From the NCBI RefSeq assembly GCF_012935695.1, contig NZ_CP052859.1:5745001-5809000 (forward strand): a stretch of 64,000 bases of DNA, read 5' to 3'. Under the pieces are notes generated by a model. The model did not search any database. It was not told the origin of the DNA and was given only the letters and a program-made list of their open reading frames with translations. The DNA comes from Pseudomonas sp. ADAK18. Its GTDB lineage: Bacteria; Pseudomonadota; Gammaproteobacteria; Pseudomonadales; Pseudomonadaceae. Made by a program: the position numbers and the translations under genes. Shown one piece after another: positions 1-8,913 of the stretch. Each line of letters opens with the position of its first letter. Positions within the stretch are counted from its first letter, which is position 1.

Positions 1-127
1 TTTGCGTCGAAAGGCCAGATTGCGGTGTGTGAAGACGATACAAACCGAAAGTTTGCGTAACACACAAATCTATTACATACCCAATTTGCTGAAGCGAGGC
101 CATCAGGCCGCGACTCAGTACCCGAAT
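1..127 (+). other. 23S-5S rRNA internal transcribed spacer (partial)
   Basis: The sequence leading into the first 5S gene resembles the spacer between 23S and 5S in Pseudomonas rRNA operons. No 23S rRNA core sequence is recognised, so the 23S gene should end just upstream of the window. The assignment is from recall of Pseudomonas spacers, not alignment. Confidence 0.6.
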
Positions 128-245
128 TTCTTGACGACCATAGAGCATTGGAACCACCTGATCCCATCCCGAACTCAGTAGTGAAACGATGCATCGCCGA
201 TGGTAGTGTGGGGTTTCCCCATGTGAGAGTAGGTCATCGTCAAGA
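128..245 (+). rRNA. rrf: 5S ribosomal RNA, copy 1
   Basis: This is a typical Pseudomonas 5S rRNA of about 118 nt. The terminal stem is visible as CTTGACGA at 130-137 pairing with TCGTCAAG at 237-244, and the internal ATCCCATCCCGAACTCAG loop sequence is diagnostic. It differs from the second copy by one base (TAGTGAAACG against CAGTGAAACG). The ends are approximate to one or two bases. Confidence 0.95.
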
Positions 246-255
246 TTAAATTCCG

Positions 256-290
256 AAACCCCATTTGCGAAAGCAGATGGGGTTTTGTTT
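256..290 (+). terminator. Rho-independent terminator after 5S copy 1
   Basis: A hairpin AAACCCCATTTGC-GAAA-GCAGATGGGGTTT (256-285, one G-U pair, GAAA tetraloop) is followed by a T-rich tract. It lies 11 bases after the first 5S gene. Transcription of the second 5S must either read through it or start from its own promoter; no promoter is obvious in 287-350. Confidence 0.85.
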
Positions 291-350
291 ATGTAGAAGT
301 CCATGATTTTCACCAGTACGTTGCAAGCGCAACGGACTGGTACACAGAAT

Positions 351-468
351 TTCTTGACGACCATAGAGCATTGGAACCACCTGATCCCATCCCGAACTCA
401 GCAGTGAAACGATGCATCGCCGATGGTAGTGTGGGGTTTCCCCATGTGAGAGTAGGTCATCGTCAAGA
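351..468 (+). rRNA. rrf: 5S ribosomal RNA, copy 2 (tandem)
   Basis: A second, almost identical 5S gene lies about 105 bp downstream of the first. The terminal stem CTTGACGA (353-360) pairs with TCGTCAAG (460-467). A doubled distal 5S gene is a known variation of rRNA operons in gamma-proteobacteria, and it may help balance 5S dosage. Confidence 0.95.
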
Positions 469-478
469 TTGAATTCCG

Positions 479-513
479 AAACCCCTGTCTGCTAACGCAG
501 ACAGGGGTTTTGT
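479..513 (+). terminator. Rho-independent terminator after 5S copy 2
   Basis: A perfect 14-bp stem AAACCCCTGTCTGC / GCAGACAGGGGTTT around a TAAC loop (479-510) is followed by a short T stretch. It is the operon terminator. Confidence 0.88.
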
Positions 514-543
514 CGTTTCAGGGCAGCACAAACGATAGGCAAA

Positions 544-568
544 GCCACAAGCCACAAGCCACAAGCCA
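544..568. repeat. Heptanucleotide tandem repeat (GCCACAA)n
   Basis: Three full copies plus a partial fourth copy of GCCACAA lie between the rRNA terminator and the decayed sigma-factor remnant. No function is evident. Confidence 0.7.
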
Positions 569-590
569 CTCGCGCGATGCAGGTCGAAGT

Positions 591-987
591 TCAACCGGTA
601 AGCATGCCCTCCCTTGATCTTTCATGTGGTCGACCATTTCCTCCCGAAATGATCTGGGCCTGGCGCTCCAGGCTCACCCACCAGCGGGTGCGATAGCGCA
701 GGCGTACGGGCAATGTCTGCGGGAGGATCGCCAGCAGCTTCTCCGTGTCCTGCAGGTGACCGCCCCGACAGGCGCAATTCTGCAACACCCGCCGCGCATC
801 CCAGGTAGCCGGGCCGATAGCATGCCCGAGGTGCCTTGAGCTCAAAGCGCTCGGTTTTCTGCAACAGCCGGACAAAGGTGTACTGGGCCAAGTCCGCCAC
901 ATTGCCCAGGCGACTGCGCAGCCAAATGTTTAGCCAGCCGTGATGGTTGCTGTAAAGCGTCTGCAATGCGTACTTAGGAGACAGCAT
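591..987 (-). pseudogene. Decayed ECF (FecI-like) sigma factor remnant
   Basis: Reading the minus strand from 987, the first ~45 codons resemble the region-2 start of FecI/PvdS-type extracytoplasmic-function sigma factors (LYSNHHGWLNIWLRSRLGN followed by DLAQYTFVRLLQ). After the VRLLQKTERFELKAPRA stretch the frame no longer resembles region 2/4. A second minus-strand frame (591-902) is open alongside but is not recognised. Normal FecI proteins have about 165-175 residues with region 4, which is absent here, so the gene appears frameshifted and truncated. No FecR or TonB-dependent receptor gene follows. The sigma-like start is fairly clear; the nature of the downstream part is unknown. Confidence 0.6.
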
Positions 988-1234
988 TCGTCTTGAAGGC
1001 CGGAAGATTTTGCAGCACTTGCCTCATCAGCCCTTTGTGCTGTTACCACCTGTCTGTTTCCTACGTAAAAAGAAGATGATTCTCACAAATTTCTAAGATT
1101 TATCCGGTCTTGGCCGAAAGCCTAACGAGCCATGCGTGCACCGAAATAGAGCGGTCGAAGAGTCCGCCTATCCCGTCACATGGAATGTTGCATCCGGCAC
1201 GCTCACCCCCCTTTTGGCAAAAGAAGTCGATGAA

Positions 1235-3115
1235 ATGAATCTCAAGTTCAGTCATAAAATTCTGTTGGCCGCGTCAGGCGTCGTGGTTCTGGCCTTCGCG
1301 TTATTCACGTTGTACAACGACTACCTGCAGCGCAGCACCATCAAGCAAAACCTGGAGTCATCCATCCAGCAGTCGGGCGACCTGACCGCCAGTAGTGTGC
1401 AGAACTGGCTCAGTGGCCGGGTGCTGGTACTGGAAAGCCTTGCGCAGAACGTTGCCCATCAAGGCAGCAGCGCTGACCTGCCGGGGCTGGTCGATCAATC
1501 AGCGTTCACCTCGAACTTCCAGTTCACTTACGTCGGTTCAACCAACGGTGTGTTCACTCAACGCCCTGACGCAAAAATGCCCGATGACTACGACCCACGT
1601 CAGCGTCCCTGGTACAAACAAGCTGTAGCGGCGGACAAGACCATGCTGACTCCGCCCTACATGGCAGCGGTGGGTGGTTTGATTGTGACTATCGCCATGC
1701 CGGTCAAAAAGAATGGCGAACTGCTGGGTGTGGTGGGTGGTGACTTGAGCCTGCAAACCTTGGTGAAAATCATCAACTCGGTGGATTTTGGCGGTATCGG
1801 CCATGCGTTCCTGGTCAGCGGTGACGGTCAGGTCATCGTCAGCCCCGATCAGGACCAGGTGATGAAAAACCTCAAGGATATCTATCCCGGCACCAACGTC
1901 CGTATCGAGAAGGTCAATCAGGACGTGGTGCTCAATGGCAAGGATCGGATTCTGTCCTTTACCCCGATCAGCGGCCTGCCCAATGCGGACTGGTACATCG
2001 GCCTGTCGATCGACAAAGACAAAGCCTACGCTCCGCTGGGTAAATTCCGCACTTCCGCCTTGATTGCCATGTTCATCGCCGTGGCGGCGATTGCCGTGCT
2101 CTTGAGCCTGCTGATCCAGGTGCTGATGCGTCCGCTGACCACCATGGGCCGCGCCATGCAGGATATTGCCCAGGGCGAAGGCGATTTGACCCGCCGCCTG
2201 GCAGTTGAAAGCAAGGATGAGTTTGGTGAGCTGGGCAGTTCTTTCAACCAGTTCGTCGAGCGTATTCACGCCTCGATTTCCGAAGTGTCCTCGGCCACGC
2301 GCCAGGTGCATGACTTGTCCCAACGCGTGATGGCTTCCTCCAACGCGTCGATCATCGGCTCCGATGAGCAGAGCGCCCGCACCAACAGCGTGGCCGCCGC
2401 GATCAACGAGCTGGGGGCTGCCACTCAGGAAATCGCGCGCAACGCCGCCGATGCTTCGCAGCACGCCAGTGGTGCCAGCGAGCAGGCTGATGATGGTCGT
2501 AAGGTGGTGGAGCAAACCATTCTGGCGATGTCGGAGTTGTCGCAGAAAATCAGCCTGTCCTGCACCCAGATTGAAACCCTGAATGCGAGCACCGATAACA
2601 TCGGGCATATCCTGGATGTGATCAAAGGCATTTCGCAGCAAACCAACCTTCTGGCCCTCAACGCTGCGATTGAGGCTGCGCGCGCCGGAGAAGCCGGTCG
2701 TGGGTTTGCGGTGGTGGCTGATGAAGTGCGCAACCTGGCCCATCGCACTCAAGAGTCTGCGGAAGAGATCCACAAAATGATCACCTCCCTGCAGGTCGGT
2801 TCGCGGGAAGCTGTCACCACGATGAACGCCAGCCAGGCGTCCAGCGAAGAAAGCGTCGAAGTGGCGAACCAGGCCGGCGAGCGCCTGGTCAGCGTGACAC
2901 AACGGATTGTCGAGATTGATGGCATGAACCAGTCGGTAGCGGCGGCCACCGAGGAGCAGACCGCCGTGGTGGAAACCCTCAACGTCGACATCAACCAGAT
3001 CAACCTGCTTAACCAACAGGGTGTGGTCAACCTCAACGAAACCTTGAAGGACTGCGACGCGCTGTCTCAACAGGCTAATCGTTTGAAGCAGTTGGTCGAC
3101 AGCTTCAAGATCTGA
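1235..3115 (+). CDS. Methyl-accepting chemotaxis protein with dCache sensor (Pct-like)
   Basis: This is a transmembrane chemoreceptor that signals to CheA/CheW. Starting at 1235 ([11 protein letters not shown]) gives 626 residues and matches Pct-family N-termini; a longer GTG start at 1136 would add 33 residues before TM1. TM1 is at about 8-28, a periplasmic dCache domain at about 35-280, TM2 at about 282-308, then HAMP and a cytoplasmic coiled-coil whose tip contains the conserved [22 protein letters not shown] run. No C-terminal pentapeptide for CheR/CheB docking is present. The amino-acid-receptor motif is only partly conserved: Y119, R124, W126, Y127, Y142 and D170 fit, but the Asp expected two residues after Y142 is Ala144. 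The ligand may therefore not be an ordinary L-amino acid. The gene is monocistronic. Confidence 0.9.
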   Translation: MNLKFSHKILLAASGVVVLAFALFTLYNDYLQRSTIKQNLESSIQQSGDLTASSVQNWLSGRVLVLESLAQNVAHQGSSADLPGLVDQSAFTSNFQFTYVGSTNGVFTQRPDAKMPDDYDPRQRPWYKQAVAADKTMLTPPYMAAVGGLIVTIAMPVKKNGELLGVVGGDLSLQTLVKIINSVDFGGIGHAFLVSGDGQVIVSPDQDQVMKNLKDIYPGTNVRIEKVNQDVVLNGKDRILSFTPISGLPNADWYIGLSIDKDKAYAPLGKFRTSALIAMFIAVAAIAVLLSLLIQVLMRPLTTMGRAMQDIAQGEGDLTRRLAVESKDEFGELGSSFNQFVERIHASISEVSSATRQVHDLSQRVMASSNASIIGSDEQSARTNSVAAAINELGAATQEIARNAADASQHASGASEQADDGRKVVEQTILAMSELSQKISLSCTQIETLNASTDNIGHILDVIKGISQQTNLLALNAAIEAARAGEAGRGFAVVADEVRNLAHRTQESAEEIHKMITSLQVGSREAVTTMNASQASSEESVEVANQAGERLVSVTQRIVEIDGMNQSVAAATEEQTAVVETLNVDINQINLLNQQGVVNLNETLKDCDALSQQANRLKQLVDSFKI

Positions 3116-3133
3116 CCGTCAGCTTGCAGATCC

Positions 3134-3160
3134 GTGGTGAGGAGCATGATCACTCACCAC
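3134..3160. terminator. Possible bidirectional hairpin between convergent genes
   Basis: GTGGTGAG (3134-3141) pairs with CTCACCAC (3153-3160) in the 49-bp gap between the convergent chemoreceptor and pvfD genes. There is no clear T run, so the termination role is inferred from position only. Confidence 0.35.
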
Positions 3161-3164
3161 CGGT

Positions 3165-3623
3165 TCAGCTCAGTAGCTGACGCACGTTCTCCAGCGCATT
3201 GTCGGTGAACGTCTGCACGAACTGCTCGAAGCCTTCCTGCTCTGCTTCGATGGGCTCGGCAATGATCGTCCACGTTGCTCTGGCATGGGCTTCTCCGACA
3301 GGCTCGACACTCATCGCGGCCCACAGCCGGGCCACGCCCAAGGTGTTGTAGATTGTGGTCCAGGTCATGCGCATGGTCTGTTCATCACGGCTGTTGAGTT
3401 GCTCCACCACCAGGTTTCCATCCTGGAAGCATTTCTTGCGCAGTGATCCTACGCCTGTACCTGTTAACTCGATGTGCGACAGGGCAGGGATGAATGCATC
3501 AAACCTGCCGAAGTGACCGACCACCCTCCATAGCGTGGCGGCATCGCAGGCAATCACTACGGAAGACACCACAGGTTTGCCTCGTGGGTTTTTGATCAAA
3601 GTATCGGGTTGCAGCTGTTTCAT
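3165..3623 (-). CDS. pvfD: SRPBCC-family protein PvfD/MgoD
   Basis: This 152-residue cytoplasmic protein has the START/polyketide-cyclase-like (SRPBCC) pattern: an N-terminal strand, the helix region DAATLWRVVGHFGRFDAF, central strands with GVGSLRKK, and a C-terminal helix (FEQFVQTFTDNALENVRQLL). It is the last gene of the minus-strand pvf operon, 27 bp after pvfC, with a strong AGGAG ribosome site before ATG at 3623. In the Pseudomonas mgoBCAD/pvfABCD operons the last gene encodes a polyketide cyclase-like protein of this family. Its exact chemical role is not known to me; a hydrophobic pocket that binds or cyclises the released product is the usual suggestion. Confidence 0.85.
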   Translation of the reverse strand: MKQLQPDTLIKNPRGKPVVSSVVIACDAATLWRVVGHFGRFDAFIPALSHIELTGTGVGSLRKKCFQDGNLVVEQLNSRDEQTMRMTWTTIYNTLGVARLWAAMSVEPVGEAHARATWTIIAEPIEAEQEGFEQFVQTFTDNALENVRQLLS

Positions 3624-3650
3624 AAGGTGCTCCTGTGGGCGAAACAGTGA

Positions 3651-6600
3651 TCAGAGGAAACCGATGTGCCTGAGGTAGTGGCATCCCTTGCGTAGTAGCG
3701 CAGGGTCCTTTTCGGGGTACCGCGCGTCCATCCGTTTGACGCCTTGTTGGGCATTGTCATAACGGATCATGGAGGTGTCGCCGATGTCCTCTCCCTGCTC
3801 ATTGAGGTAGAAACCGAGCACACCGAACAGTGCGTTATCGCTGCCCACCCGGCTCAGTTGCCGCTGCCAGTCGGCGACGCTGATTAGCTCAAAGACGTGC
3901 CCCGCTTCACGAAATGACTCCACATAAGCTTCCCAGCTTAGTGGCTGTGGGTTGTGCAGGTTGAAAACAGAGCGTTCCGGTTGCCAGTGACCGCAGTGGA
4001 ATGCAACAAACCGAGCCAGGAAATCCACCGGCATCAAATCGAAATTCATCTCCAGGCGTGGGACCAGCCCTAGCTGCAACGAGCCCTTGAGCATCAGCAT
4101 CAGGCGATTCTTCTGCGGCTGGCAGACGCCGTTACGGCTGTTGAAACTGATGTTCCCAGGGCGATGGATATTGACCCATGCGCCGTGTTCGACTGCACGT
4201 CCCAACAGGCGCTCGGCCACCCATTTGGACAGGTTGTAGCCGTTCTTGATGTAGAGCGGTGGCGTGGCGGCAGCGGGGGCTTCAAGTACCTGGCCCAGCG
4301 TATCGATGCTGCTGGATGCCGACAGTGTCGAAATGAAATTGAAAACCTTCTTGCGCCCGATCTCACACAAGCGCAGACATTCAAGCACCGGTTCGACGTT
4401 GTCCTTGGCCAGTGCCGCATAATCCATGACGTGATTGACGTGAGCGGCGTTGTGTACCAGCACCCCGTACTCGCTGGCGAGGTAATCATAGGCCTCGGCC
4501 GCCAGCCCCAAGCGAGGCTGTCTGATGTCGGCGGCATACACCCGCACCCGGCTCAGGTCCAGGTGCTCCAGCTGATAGTTGCGCAACGCCGCGGCAAATC
4601 GCATGGCGGCAGAGCACCCGGGAATTTCGCGCACAAGGCAGGCGACCTCAAGCGCGTCACCAGCCAGTAACGCCTCGACGATATGCACGCCGAAAAAACT
4701 GTTAGCGCCGGTGACAATCACCTTGCGGCGATCCCCCGCTTGATCCGTCGGCAGCGTCGTCAGGTGCAGCTCACGCATCGCGTCCCGTGAGGCCTGACTC
4801 TCGGGTGCATCGGACGGTGCGTCATTTTCCATCAGCGCGGCGAGCGTACGAACTGTGGGCACTTCAATAAACCGATTGAGCGAAAGGCTACGACCAAACT
4901 GCTCGCGGATGCGCAAGAGCATCGTAGACAACAGGATGGAGTGACCGCCGAGATTGAAGAAGCTGTCGTCCGTCGATATCTCGCTGGCCGGTAAGGCCAA
5001 CAGCTCACTCCACAGATTCAGCAACTGTGCTTCCCGAGCAGTTTGCGGTGCCTGGTGAGTGCTGTCCGAGGAGGGCTGGATCCTCATCGCCAGCAACGCC
5101 TGCCGGTCGACTTTGCCACTGCTGGAGCGCGGCATGCTCGTCAGCTCGGTGCACATCGTTGGTTGCATGTAGTCCGGTAGCGAGCGCCTGGCGTGCTGCT
5201 TGAGCGCTGGCAAGGTGGCATGCAGTTCAGGTTGTGCCACAAAGGCGAGGATCCGCCGATCACGGTCAATCACCACAGCCACCTGGCGAAACAGCTGACT
5301 GTTGCGCAGGCAGTGTTCGATCTCCTGCGGCTCGACGCGAAAGCCGCGAATTTTCATTTGGTTGTCCCGGCGCCCGCCCAGCACGATGCCGTTATCGGTC
5401 CACTTTGCCATGTCGCCGCTGCGATACGCCCGCAAGGTTTTTCCGTCGGGTAGCGAGAGCTCTACGTAGCGCTGCGCTGTCTGTTGCGGGTTGTTCACAT
5501 AGCCCAGACTCACCCCGGGGCCGACGATGTACAGCTCGCCCATGACCTGCTCATCCACCGGTTGCAGCTCATCGTCAAGGATCAGCGCTTGGCTGTTGGC
5601 AATGGGTGTACCGAGGTTGTGGTTGCTGTCTGCGGGCTGCATCGTACGGGTGGTCACCAGGACCGTGGTTTCGGTCGGGCCGTAGAGGTTGTGCAAGCGA
5701 CATTGTCTGGCCAGACGTTCGATGACATAGGGCTCGCAGACATCGCCTCCGGTCAGCAGATGGCTCAGGCCCAGGGGGGACTCCAGCGGCAGGATGCTCA
5801 GCAGTGCCGGCGGCAGGAACGCGTGGGTGATGCGTTGCTCGCGGATCAGTTCCACTAGCTGTTGCGGGTCACGACGTTGATCCTCGTTGGGCACGATCAG
5901 CTCGGCACCCTGAATCAAGGTTGGGAAGATATCGATCAGCGAAGAGTCAACGCTCAGGGACGAAAACTGCAGGACACGGCTGAATTCCGTCAGCTGTACA
6001 TGGGGGGCGATCCAGGCCGTGAAATGGGCCAGGTTGTGCTGGCTCAGCATGACGCCCTTGGGTTGTCCGGTCGTGCCCGAGGTATAGAGCACCATACAAG
6101 GAGCGTCGTCCGAGGGTCGGTGGCGCAATAGCAGTTGGGTGCTATTGGCGTCGATGGCGCTGATATCCAATGAAGCAAAATGCTCGCGCAATGGGTGCGC
6201 ACCGTCGTCCAGCAGCACAGACGTGCGAGCATTCTCCAGCATGGCTTGCTGGCGTCGCAGCGGGTGCCCGGGTTCCAGTGGCAGGTACACCGCGCCGCAA
6301 CTGAGGATGGCCAGAATGCCGGCGTAGAGGTCGAGAGATTTGCCCAGGCAGATAGCGACCACCGGCGTCGTATCAAATGGCGTCAGCAACGGCTGAAGGC
6401 TCCGCTGGATGGCCTGGCTTTGACGATGTAGCTGACGATAACTGAAGGTGATACCTGCGACATTCAGCGCTGGCCGTTCGGCAAAACGCTGAAAGCTTTG
6501 TCCCAACCGCTCGATCATCGGGACTTGGGCTTTTTGCAGGAGTGCTGGGTCAGCGGTCCGGTTATAGCGATGCAGATACGCCAGCGAGTCCAGCCCTTGC

Positions 6601-6707
6601 AGGCCGTACTCCTGATAATCGTGGGCCGTGGGTGTTCGCGAGAAATAGCCGGCATCTCGCGAAAGTCCACAGACGTGCAGGGCAACCCACTCGGCAAGGC
6701 GGGCCAT
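3651..6707 (-). CDS. pvfC: NRPS PvfC/MgoA (adenylation-thiolation-reductase)
   Basis: This single-module synthetase activates an amino acid, holds it on a carrier protein and releases it reductively. The adenylation domain spans about residues 65-540: A3 LYTSGTTGQPKG (207-218), A5 LYGPTE (341-346), A7 YRSGD (428-432), A8 GRRDNQMKIRGFR (445-457) and A10 with catalytic Lys532. The thiolation domain is at about 555-630, with FFNLGGHSIL carrying the phosphopantetheine Ser590. The thioester-reductase (NAD-binding) domain is at about 655-1018, with VTGANSFFG (665-673) and YNLSK (824-828). There is no condensation domain. Residues 1-60 do not look like NRPS; they resemble the C-terminal part of an AurF-type protein, so the native start could be ATG 6518 (MIERLGQSF) or the region may be a frameshifted pvfB/pvfC junction. 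Homologues (mgoA of P. syringae, pvfC of P. entomophila) are needed for a small signal molecule. Confidence 0.88.
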   Translation of the reverse strand: MARLAEWVALHVCGLSRDAGYFSRTPTAHDYQEYGLQGLDSLAYLHRYNRTADPALLQKAQVPMIERLGQSFQRFAERPALNVAGITFSYRQLHRQSQAIQRSLQPLLTPFDTTPVVAICLGKSLDLYAGILAILSCGAVYLPLEPGHPLRRQQAMLENARTSVLLDDGAHPLREHFASLDISAIDANSTQLLLRHRPSDDAPCMVLYTSGTTGQPKGVMLSQHNLAHFTAWIAPHVQLTEFSRVLQFSSLSVDSSLIDIFPTLIQGAELIVPNEDQRRDPQQLVELIREQRITHAFLPPALLSILPLESPLGLSHLLTGGDVCEPYVIERLARQCRLHNLYGPTETTVLVTTRTMQPADSNHNLGTPIANSQALILDDELQPVDEQVMGELYIVGPGVSLGYVNNPQQTAQRYVELSLPDGKTLRAYRSGDMAKWTDNGIVLGGRRDNQMKIRGFRVEPQEIEHCLRNSQLFRQVAVVIDRDRRILAFVAQPELHATLPALKQHARRSLPDYMQPTMCTELTSMPRSSSGKVDRQALLAMRIQPSSDSTHQAPQTAREAQLLNLWSELLALPASEISTDDSFFNLGGHSILLSTMLLRIREQFGRSLSLNRFIEVPTVRTLAALMENDAPSDAPESQASRDAMRELHLTTLPTDQAGDRRKVIVTGANSFFGVHIVEALLAGDALEVACLVREIPGCSAAMRFAAALRNYQLEHLDLSRVRVYAADIRQPRLGLAAEAYDYLASEYGVLVHNAAHVNHVMDYAALAKDNVEPVLECLRLCEIGRKKVFNFISTLSASSSIDTLGQVLEAPAAATPPLYIKNGYNLSKWVAERLLGRAVEHGAWVNIHRPGNISFNSRNGVCQPQKNRLMLMLKGSLQLGLVPRLEMNFDLMPVDFLARFVAFHCGHWQPERSVFNLHNPQPLSWEAYVESFREAGHVFELISVADWQRQLSRVGSDNALFGVLGFYLNEQGEDIGDTSMIRYDNAQQGVKRMDARYPEKDPALLRKGCHYLRHIGFL

Positions 6708-7590
6708 AGCCCGTTGCCGCAGTCTCTGACCGTTGCCGCACGGGTCTCCCGTAACGTCCAGGGTGGTGCGCAGGCGACGCTCGCTGTCGTAGCTTCTGAA
6801 CTGCAGCGCCGGTATCGGTGCTGACGTCCAGGTGTTCGATCAATTGCAGGTCGAAGCTTTTTTGCAGGTTGTTGGTCAGGTAATGCTGAAGAAATATCGG
6901 CAGGATTTGGGCGATGGTGGTGCGGTCCTCTTCGCTTGCCGTGAGCCAATAACTGCGTACCAGGCGTGCCCAGAACCCGGCGTGGCGGCCCTCGTCAAAC
7001 AAGTGATCGGCCATCAAGCCTTTGATGGACTGCTTGACGCTGTCGTCCTTGGAAAACGCCGCAACATCCTGGGTTACGGTGTTCTCCGCGATCGCTACGC
7101 AAATCAACTCCACGGCATCGCGCAAGTGCTCGGGGGCCAGGCCCAGTGCAACCGGTATCGCCACGCTAAGCTCGATTTGTGTCGGCAGCTCCAGAGGTAG
7201 GATGCCGGTCATTTCTATCGTCTGTTGCATGAAGTCTAGGGCGACGAGGGCGTGGTAGTCCTCATCAATAACCACGGTCATTGCGTTGTAGCGACAGGCG
7301 AAAGGGAAGGGCACCGAAAAGCGGTTCTTGGCAATGCTACGTGCCGTCTTATCAACGATTTCGGTCTCAAAGATCACCACATCGTTGATGAACTTGTAGA
7401 ACGTTTGCACCAGGACAAAGTCGCGCCATTGAGGGCACTGTTCGAGAAAGGTCGCGGTGAGCACCAAGGGTTGGCGGCACAGGGGGAAGATCAGATTGTT
7501 GTCATCCTCCAACAGACGTCGAGGCCGCGTACGGATCGTAGCGCGCAGCTCCCAGTCTTCGGCAAATGAACGGTAATCGGCGGCGCTCAT
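6562..7590 (-). CDS. pvfB: AurF-like diiron N-oxygenase PvfB/MgoC
   Basis: This is a cytoplasmic diiron enzyme of the AurF/CmlI family (p-aminobenzoate N-oxygenase), which oxidises an amine to N-hydroxyl or beyond. The family ligands are visible: Glu75, Glu110-x-x-His113 (DEDYH), Glu169 (IAEN), His196, Glu200 and His203 (HLFDEGRH). ATG 7590 overlaps the pvfA stop in an ATGA, which fixes the start; the frame is open upstream to 7794 but that part is shadow. After about residue 265 the frame becomes Arg/Pro/Gly/Ala-rich and unlike a folded protein, while the overlapping pvfC frame from about 6800 to 6600 reads like the missing AurF C-terminus (for example [14 protein letters not shown] and [15 protein letters not shown]). 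A +1 frameshift around 6760-6840 is therefore suspected. As written the product has 342 residues, near the family length by coincidence of the out-of-frame tail. Confidence 0.82.
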   Translation of the reverse strand: MSAADYRSFAEDWELRATIRTRPRRLLEDDNNLIFPLCRQPLVLTATFLEQCPQWRDFVLVQTFYKFINDVVIFETEIVDKTARSIAKNRFSVPFPFACRYNAMTVVIDEDYHALVALDFMQQTIEMTGILPLELPTQIELSVAIPVALGLAPEHLRDAVELICVAIAENTVTQDVAAFSKDDSVKQSIKGLMADHLFDEGRHAGFWARLVRSYWLTASEEDRTTIAQILPIFLQHYLTNNLQKSFDLQLIEHLDVSTDTGAAVQKLRQRASPAHHPGRYGRPVRQRSETAATGYGPPCRVGCPARLWTFARCRLFLANTHGPRLSGVRPARAGLAGVSASL

Positions 7591-8363
7591 ACGCTCACCT
7601 CTTGCGCCTTGGCATGGCGGTTCTGGCGTAGCCCATCCCACAAGGCAATGCGGTTTTCCACGGCGGCGACGGCGGCGGCGCAGGCTTGTTGATCGCGGTG
7701 CGGGTCGGCGAAGATCAGGCGTTGGAGCAGTTGTTCCGCTGCTGGTTCGTGATTTTGGGCGTCCAACTCGATATGTCGTTTGAGGTAGTAACACAAGGTG
7801 GGGGCCTGGCGGTGAGCGATATCGCAGCCGTCGAGGAAACGTTTGAACATCGACGGGATGATGCTCTCCCGACCGTGGAGAAAGGCTGCAGCCACGCAGT
7901 GAGTCGGCGCGTTCAAGGCGATGTGCAAAGTACTTCTGACAAAGCGGACCACGGCAGGGTGGATGTCGATCTGCTGCAATGCCGTTTCCACGCTGGCGCC
8001 TTCACGCTGGAGGGTGATGAACGTCTCGATGGCCGTGGTGTTGGCGCCGACTTCGCGCATGGCCTCCAGGTACAGCTCGAAGTGACTGCAGTGGCCTGCG
8101 CCCACACGCTCGTCTGATTCCTCGCCCAGCACGATTTCATTGATCAGGCGTGCTGCCTGTGAGTCCACGGGAGGCAACCAGGGCAGACGTACGCAGGTCA
8201 AATCCTGTTGCAGGCGTTTGGTTAATGTCATGAAGTCCCAAACGGCAAATACATGGTGTTGCATGAAATATTGAAGTTTGGGGAGCGAATTTATCTCCAG
8301 AAATATCGGATGGTTGCGCAGTTGCAACTTTTTTTGTTCAAGTAGTGCTTGGCATTGAAACAT
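7587..8363 (-). CDS. pvfA: DUF3050 heme-oxygenase-like diiron protein PvfA/MgoB
   Basis: This 258-residue protein matches the DUF3050 family, in the heme-oxygenase-like diiron oxidase superfamily. Family blocks seen are [19 protein letters not shown] (about 34-52), [40 protein letters not shown] and [14 protein letters not shown]; the His/Glu/Asp residues in these blocks are candidate metal ligands. It is the first gene of the pvf operon and overlaps pvfB by ATGA, suggesting coupled translation. In homologous operons it is called mgoB or pvfA and is required for, or enhances, signal production; it probably carries out an oxidative step on a pathway intermediate, but the reaction is inferred. 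Confidence 0.85.
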   Translation of the reverse strand: MFQCQALLEQKKLQLRNHPIFLEINSLPKLQYFMQHHVFAVWDFMTLTKRLQQDLTCVRLPWLPPVDSQAARLINEIVLGEESDERVGAGHCSHFELYLEAMREVGANTTAIETFITLQREGASVETALQQIDIHPAVVRFVRSTLHIALNAPTHCVAAAFLHGRESIIPSMFKRFLDGCDIAHRQAPTLCYYLKRHIELDAQNHEPAAEQLLQRLIFADPHRDQQACAAAVAAVENRIALWDGLRQNRHAKAQEVSV

Positions 8364-8913
8364 GTTGGGTGCCTATAAAACGTTATGTCAGTGCTGGTAA
8401 GAGCAAGTTGCTTCGGCGACAAATGAGTATTGGGTTTACTGGCGAGAGAATATTTTTAACCAGCGGCCGGGGTCACAGCCTTTCAGCAGGCAACACGCTG
8501 GAATAACGCCAAGGCCTTCTCTAAAGGGACGCCGAACGCAGTGAGCCCAAGCCAGTGTTAACGTGGTCGATTGGGGGGATTCAGGAGTTAATAAAAAATA
8601 AGCGGGTTAAGTGCTTAGTACTTTTTAATTATTTTAGAAGTAAGAAAGTTGGTAGTGGGGCTGTTCTGCTGTTGAAGTGGGAAGTTTCCTATTGAGTTGC
8701 AGGTTTAAATGGGAGAGTTTCAGGAAAGTATCGGTAACTGGCCGATTGATGCAAGGTATGTGGTTGCAAATGACGTTTGCGCCTTTATGCACAAGGTGCA
8801 ACATTCCCCGGCCTCAATAGGCCAGGCGGCCTATTGTGCTATGCCCAAAGACTCATGCAGCGCCTTTGTGGTCGAAGGGGCCACTGAGTTCCCTGGAAAA
8901 TTTACAGCGAACC
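8364..8913. other. 550-bp intergenic region upstream of the pvf operon
   Basis: No convincing gene is seen between gntR (ends 8914) and pvfA (starts 8363). The segment 8590-8665 is distinctly AT-rich, consistent with promoter DNA for the pvf operon. It contains an imperfect palindrome AAGTGCTTAGTACTT (8609-8623). A short plus-strand frame (8709-8954) overlaps the gntR 3' end and has no recognisable features. Confidence 0.5.

Noticed and set aside
1538..3070. 510-codon minus-strand frame inside the chemoreceptor gene
   Set aside because: It is an antisense shadow of the MCP with His/Gln/Gly-rich composition; the plus strand encodes a full chemoreceptor.
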